This document shows, one piece after another, positions 6,562-8,595 of a DNA stretch of 8,595 bases. Under the pieces are notes generated by a model, which searched no databases, had not been told where the DNA came from, and was given only the letters and a program-made list of their open reading frames with translations. The stretch is taken from positions 1-8,595 of the forward strand of contig CADBQF010000012.1 of assembly GCA_902796705.1 (NCBI GenBank), read 5' to 3'. The translations under genes and the position numbers were made by a program. The stretch is from Ruminococcus flavefaciens (GTDB lineage Bacteria; Bacillota; Clostridia; Oscillospirales; Ruminococcaceae). The stretch's first letter is position 1. Each line of letters starts with the position of its first letter.

Positions 6562-7269
6562 ATGAAAATGAAGAAACTTTTATCACTCTTGACTGCTTGT
6601 GCTTTATGCACCTGCGTTTTCGCTGCCTGCGGAGACAAGGATAAGGACGACGACGCAAAGGACACAAAATCAAGCTCTGCAAAGTCAGAGAAGAAGGACA
6701 AGAACTCTATCGTCGGCACATGGACTCTTGACGAGGAGTCTATCAATGTCCTCATGGACGGCGGACTTGATGAGATCGAAGAACAGGGCATGAAGCTCAC
6801 AGATGCTTCTATGGAATTCAAGGACGATGAAACTGCGAAGATGCACGTTTCACTTGACTGCTCTGAGATCATGTGCCTGACAGATGACGGCTTCAAGATC
6901 TCCGGCATGGATATCGAGGTCATCGATTTCGACGGTACAAATCTTGCTGTCGGCATGGACGGTCAAACTATAATGACCTTCGAGAGAACTGAAAAGTCTG
7001 ATGACAAGTACGGCGAGTATAAGATACCTGCTGATATGGGAATGCCTGAAGATTATAATGCCAAGTTCATATTCGAGAAGAGCGGCGTTTCTTACATGGA
7101 TATGAACGTGGGCGGTACTTACACATACGACAAGGAGAGCGGCGAACTCAAGCTGAAGTCTGACGATGAGGACGATTTTGGCGATCCTTCAACTGTAAAG
7201 ATCGACGGCGATAAAATGGAGATCACAAGCAGCGAAGGCAAGACTGCTACTCTCACACGCAAGAAGTAA
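6562..7269 (+). CDS. Lipoprotein, paralogue 1 of a tandem pair, function unknown
   Basis: The N-terminus is a lipoprotein signal peptide: Met-Lys-Met-Lys-Lys, a hydrophobic stretch and the lipobox FAAC, with Cys23 as the predicted lipidated residue. A Lys/Asp/Ser-rich spacer (24-49) then leads to a globular part. Conserved with the next gene are GTWTL (52-56), QGMKL (75-79), FDGTNL (123-128), SDDKYGEY (146-153) and a C-terminal TLTRK. The second half, with GTYTYDKESGELKL and DGDKMEITSSEGKTATL, has the rhythm of small lipocalin-like beta-barrel domains common in clostridial lipoproteins. It should sit on the outer face of the cell membrane. A purine-rich AAAGGAA lies at 6552-6558. The ATG at 6568 gives roomier spacing than the one at 6562, so the true start may be two codons later. 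It lies 39 bases after the membrane-protein gene. Confidence 0.85.
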   Translation: MKMKKLLSLLTACALCTCVFAACGDKDKDDDAKDTKSSSAKSEKKDKNSIVGTWTLDEESINVLMDGGLDEIEEQGMKLTDASMEFKDDETAKMHVSLDCSEIMCLTDDGFKISGMDIEVIDFDGTNLAVGMDGQTIMTFERTEKSDDKYGEYKIPADMGMPEDYNAKFIFEKSGVSYMDMNVGGTYTYDKESGELKLKSDDEDDFGDPSTVKIDGDKMEITSSEGKTATLTRKK

Positions 7270-7277
7270 TTACCGTA

Positions 7278-7298
7278 AACGTCAGGAAGGATCTGACG
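7278..7298 (+). other. Small stem-loop after lipoprotein 1
   Basis: CGTCAG (7280-7285) and CTGACG (7293-7298) form a 6-bp stem with a 7-base loop. No U-tract follows, so it is not a clear terminator. A comparable short stem, ACGGA/TCCGT (8102-8116), lies at the same place after lipoprotein 2. Confidence 0.4.
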
Positions 7299-7321
7299 CT
7301 TGCTGAATATACAGCTATTGA

Positions 7322-7350
7322 ACTCCCTGTATCATTGCGGTACAGGGAGT
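7322..7350 (+). other. Intercistronic hairpin element, copy 1
   Basis: ACTCCCTGTATC (7322-7333) pairs with GGTACAGGGAGT (7339-7350), giving 12 bp with one wobble and a 5-base ATTGC loop. The following bases are ATTGCAAAG, not a U-tract, so it is unlikely to be a terminator. It ends 18 bases before the ATG of lipoprotein 2. A related hairpin lies before asnA (8132-8159). It may protect or position cleavage of the mRNA, or be a by-product of the gene duplication. Confidence 0.6.
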
Positions 7351-7368
7351 ATTGCAAAGAGGTGAAAT

Positions 7369-8088
7369 ATGAAAAAGATCATCGCACTTCTGGCTGTCTG
7401 TGTGCTTATGTCATGCCCGCTCGCTTCGTGCGGAAAAGATGAGGACAGCAGCACGGACACCGCAGCAAAGGCTTCTGAAAGTTCAGAGCCGGAAACAAAA
7501 GACGATAAAGCTGAAAAAAAGGAAGATGTATCCGTCGAGGGAACATGGACGCTCAGCGAGGAGGCAGTAAACAGCCTTATCGGAGCGGATTCTGTCTCGC
7601 AGATCGAATCACAGGGCATGAAGCTCGGTGAGTCTACGCTGACTTTCAGCGGCGGCAGCGATATGAAATTCAGAGTTTCGTTCGACTGCTCGCAGCTCAT
7701 GAGCCTCAGCGACAGCGGATTCACGCTCCAGGGACAGCAGCTCGATATCATCGGCTTTGACGGAACTAACCTTGAGATAGGCACAGACTGCTCAACTCTC
7801 GTGACGTTCCAGAAGAAAGAACCCTCCGACGACAAGTACGGAGAGTACAACTATCCGCAGGAAATGGGCATCATGATAGGCGACGAGGCAGGCGTGGAAT
7901 TCAGGGAGAGCGGAGTCGCTTTCATCAACGTCAGCTTCAACGGCTCTTATGAACACGACAAAGATGCCGGAACTCTCAGCATAACGATGAACGGCAGAAC
8001 AGGTTCACCGGCAGAGATCGAGGTAGACGGCGATACCATGACTGTCAATGACGGCGGAGAAACATTCACGCTCACACGCAAAAACTGA
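7369..8088 (+). CDS. Lipoprotein, paralogue 2 of a tandem pair, function unknown
   Basis: This 239-residue product begins MKKIIALLAVCVLMSCPLASC, a lipoprotein signal with lipobox LASC and lipidation at Cys21. A Ser/Glu/Lys/Asp-rich spacer (22-54) precedes the globular part. It aligns with the upstream gene along its whole length: GTWTL (58-62), QGMKL (82-86), FDCSQLMSLSD against LDCSEIMCLTD, FDGTNL (130-135), PSDDKYGEY (152-160) and the terminal TLTRK. The N-terminal domain is more conserved than the C-terminal one, which has diverged around residues 165-215. An AAGAGGTG ribosome binding site at 7356-7363 lies 5 bases before ATG. The pair clearly arose by tandem duplication. Nothing in the sequence indicates a ligand or partner. 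Confidence 0.87.
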   Translation: MKKIIALLAVCVLMSCPLASCGKDEDSSTDTAAKASESSEPETKDDKAEKKEDVSVEGTWTLSEEAVNSLIGADSVSQIESQGMKLGESTLTFSGGSDMKFRVSFDCSQLMSLSDSGFTLQGQQLDIIGFDGTNLEIGTDCSTLVTFQKKEPSDDKYGEYNYPQEMGIMIGDEAGVEFRESGVAFINVSFNGSYEHDKDAGTLSITMNGRTGSPAEIEVDGDTMTVNDGGETFTLTRKN

Positions 8089-8131
8089 TTCAGCTCAATG
8101 AACGGACTCGTTCCGTGAAAATATAAAGCAG

Positions 8132-8159
8132 CTCACTGTGTCAATGGCGATACAGCGAG
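8132..8159 (+). other. Intercistronic hairpin element, copy 2
   Basis: CTCACTGTGTC (8132-8142) pairs with GATACAGCGAG (8149-8159), with one A-C mismatch and one wobble, and a 6-base loop AATGGC. Both sequence and shape match copy 1 at 7322-7350. The inner pairs A-T and T-G of copy 1 become G-T and T-A here, so pairing is kept. It ends 23 bases before the asnA ATG and has no U-tract. Confidence 0.6.
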
Positions 8160-8182
8160 TCATATGAAAGGAAAGATGTTTT

Positions 8183-8595
8183 ATGTCAAGATCGCTTTAT
8201 ATACCGGAGGGCTACAGATCGGCTCTCACATTAAGAGAAACCCAGCACGCTATAAAATATATCAAGGATATATTCCAGCAGGCACTTTCATTCGCACTCA
8301 CGCTCGACAGAGTTTCAGCTCCGCTCATCGTCCGCAAGGGAAGCGGTATAAACGATGACCTCAACGGCGTTGAACGCAAGGTAGATTTTGATATCAAGGA
8401 GATAGGCGGTGAAGCAGAAGTCGTTCAGTCTCTCGCAAAGTGGAAGAGAATGGCTCTCTACCGCTACGGATACGCTCCGGGAGAGGGTATCTATACTGAT
8501 ATGAATGCTATCCGCCGTGATGACGATACAGACAATACCCACTCGATATTCGTTGACCAGTGGGACTGGGAAAAAGTCATCACCCGTGAGCAGAG
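8183..8595 (+). CDS. asnA: Aspartate-ammonia ligase AsnA (N-terminal 137 residues; cut by window edge)
   Basis: Ammonia-dependent asparagine synthetase, making asparagine from aspartate, ammonia and ATP in the cytoplasm. It is a class II aminoacyl-tRNA-synthetase-like enzyme. Visible family signatures are [15 protein letters not shown] (53-67), [13 protein letters not shown] (80-92), [16 protein letters not shown] (100-115) and [14 protein letters not shown] (120-133). Full-length members have about 330-340 residues, so roughly 200 lie past the right edge. The ATG at 8183 is preceded by a GAAAGGAAAG ribosome binding site (8166-8175) and the translation matches the family from there. A longer frame from an ATG at 8164 is in another phase and is not the gene. 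Lying on the same strand as T-box-asnS with no terminator between, it may be under the same tRNA-Asn control. Confidence 0.95.
   Translation, partial: MSRSLYIPEGYRSALTLRETQHAIKYIKDIFQQALSFALTLDRVSAPLIVRKGSGINDDLNGVERKVDFDIKEIGGEAEVVQSLAKWKRMALYRYGYAPGEGIYTDMNAIRRDDDTDNTHSIFVDQWDWEKVITREQ

Noticed and set aside
7322..7350. Hairpin read as an intrinsic terminator between the lipoproteins
   Set aside because: The stem is strong, but neither strand has a T-tract next to it.
8122..8127. TATAAA as a possible promoter for asnA
   Set aside because: The sequence 17 bases upstream (TGAACG) is a poor -35 box and there is no TGn. A weak internal promoter cannot be excluded.
8164..8358. Plus-strand 64-codon open frame with its own ATG at 8164
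   Set aside because: It is out of phase with asnA, whose frame from 8183 matches AsnA signatures throughout. The ATG at 8164 sits just before the asnA ribosome binding site.

Overview
The window looks like part of a low-to-middle GC Gram-positive (Firmicutes/Clostridia) chromosome. A T-box leader, AGGAG-type ribosome binding sites, promoters with 17-bp spacers and TGn extended -10 boxes, SbcC/SbcD instead of AddAB/RecBCD, and lipoprotein and leucine-rich-repeat proteins of the style seen in Ruminococcus and other Oscillospiraceae all fit. The genus is an inference from protein style, not a match I could compute.

Region 1 (1-2165, minus strand): sbcD, then sbcC with a 4-base stop/start overlap, driven by one promoter at 2137-2165. 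sbcC runs off the left edge. Together they encode the Mre11/Rad50-like nuclease that opens DNA hairpins and trims protein-blocked ends.

Region 2 (2166-2713, no gene): a block of hairpins and a 73-base imperfect direct repeat (2211-2483), with a possible minus-strand terminator at its left end, followed by a strong plus-strand promoter and a 100-base structured leader.

Region 3 (2714-4174, plus): a cytoplasmic-looking protein with an N-terminal zinc-ribbon motif, a long Pro/Ala/Lys linker and nine BspA-type (LRR_5) leucine-rich repeats.

Region 4 (4238-8595, plus): an asparagine-related gene run. A near-consensus promoter leads into a T-box riboswitch with an AAC (Asn) specifier and a terminator, then asnS. 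Then come a small three-helix membrane protein, two tandem paralogous lipoproteins, and the start of asnA (ammonia-dependent asparagine synthetase), cut by the right edge. Gaps are 13, 39, 99 and 94 bases and I see no terminator or convincing promoter between them. The simplest reading is that uncharged tRNA-Asn switches on both asparagine charging and asparagine synthesis, along with three genes of unknown function. Two related hairpins with compensating base changes lie in the gaps before the second lipoprotein and before asnA.

Nothing here is a defence system, CRISPR array, transposon or prophage. The parts most worth a second look are the hairpin-rich repeat block, the two promoter-overlapping inverted repeats with the same geometry, the zinc-ribbon/LRR protein, and the lipoproteins and repeated hairpins inside the putative asparagine operon.
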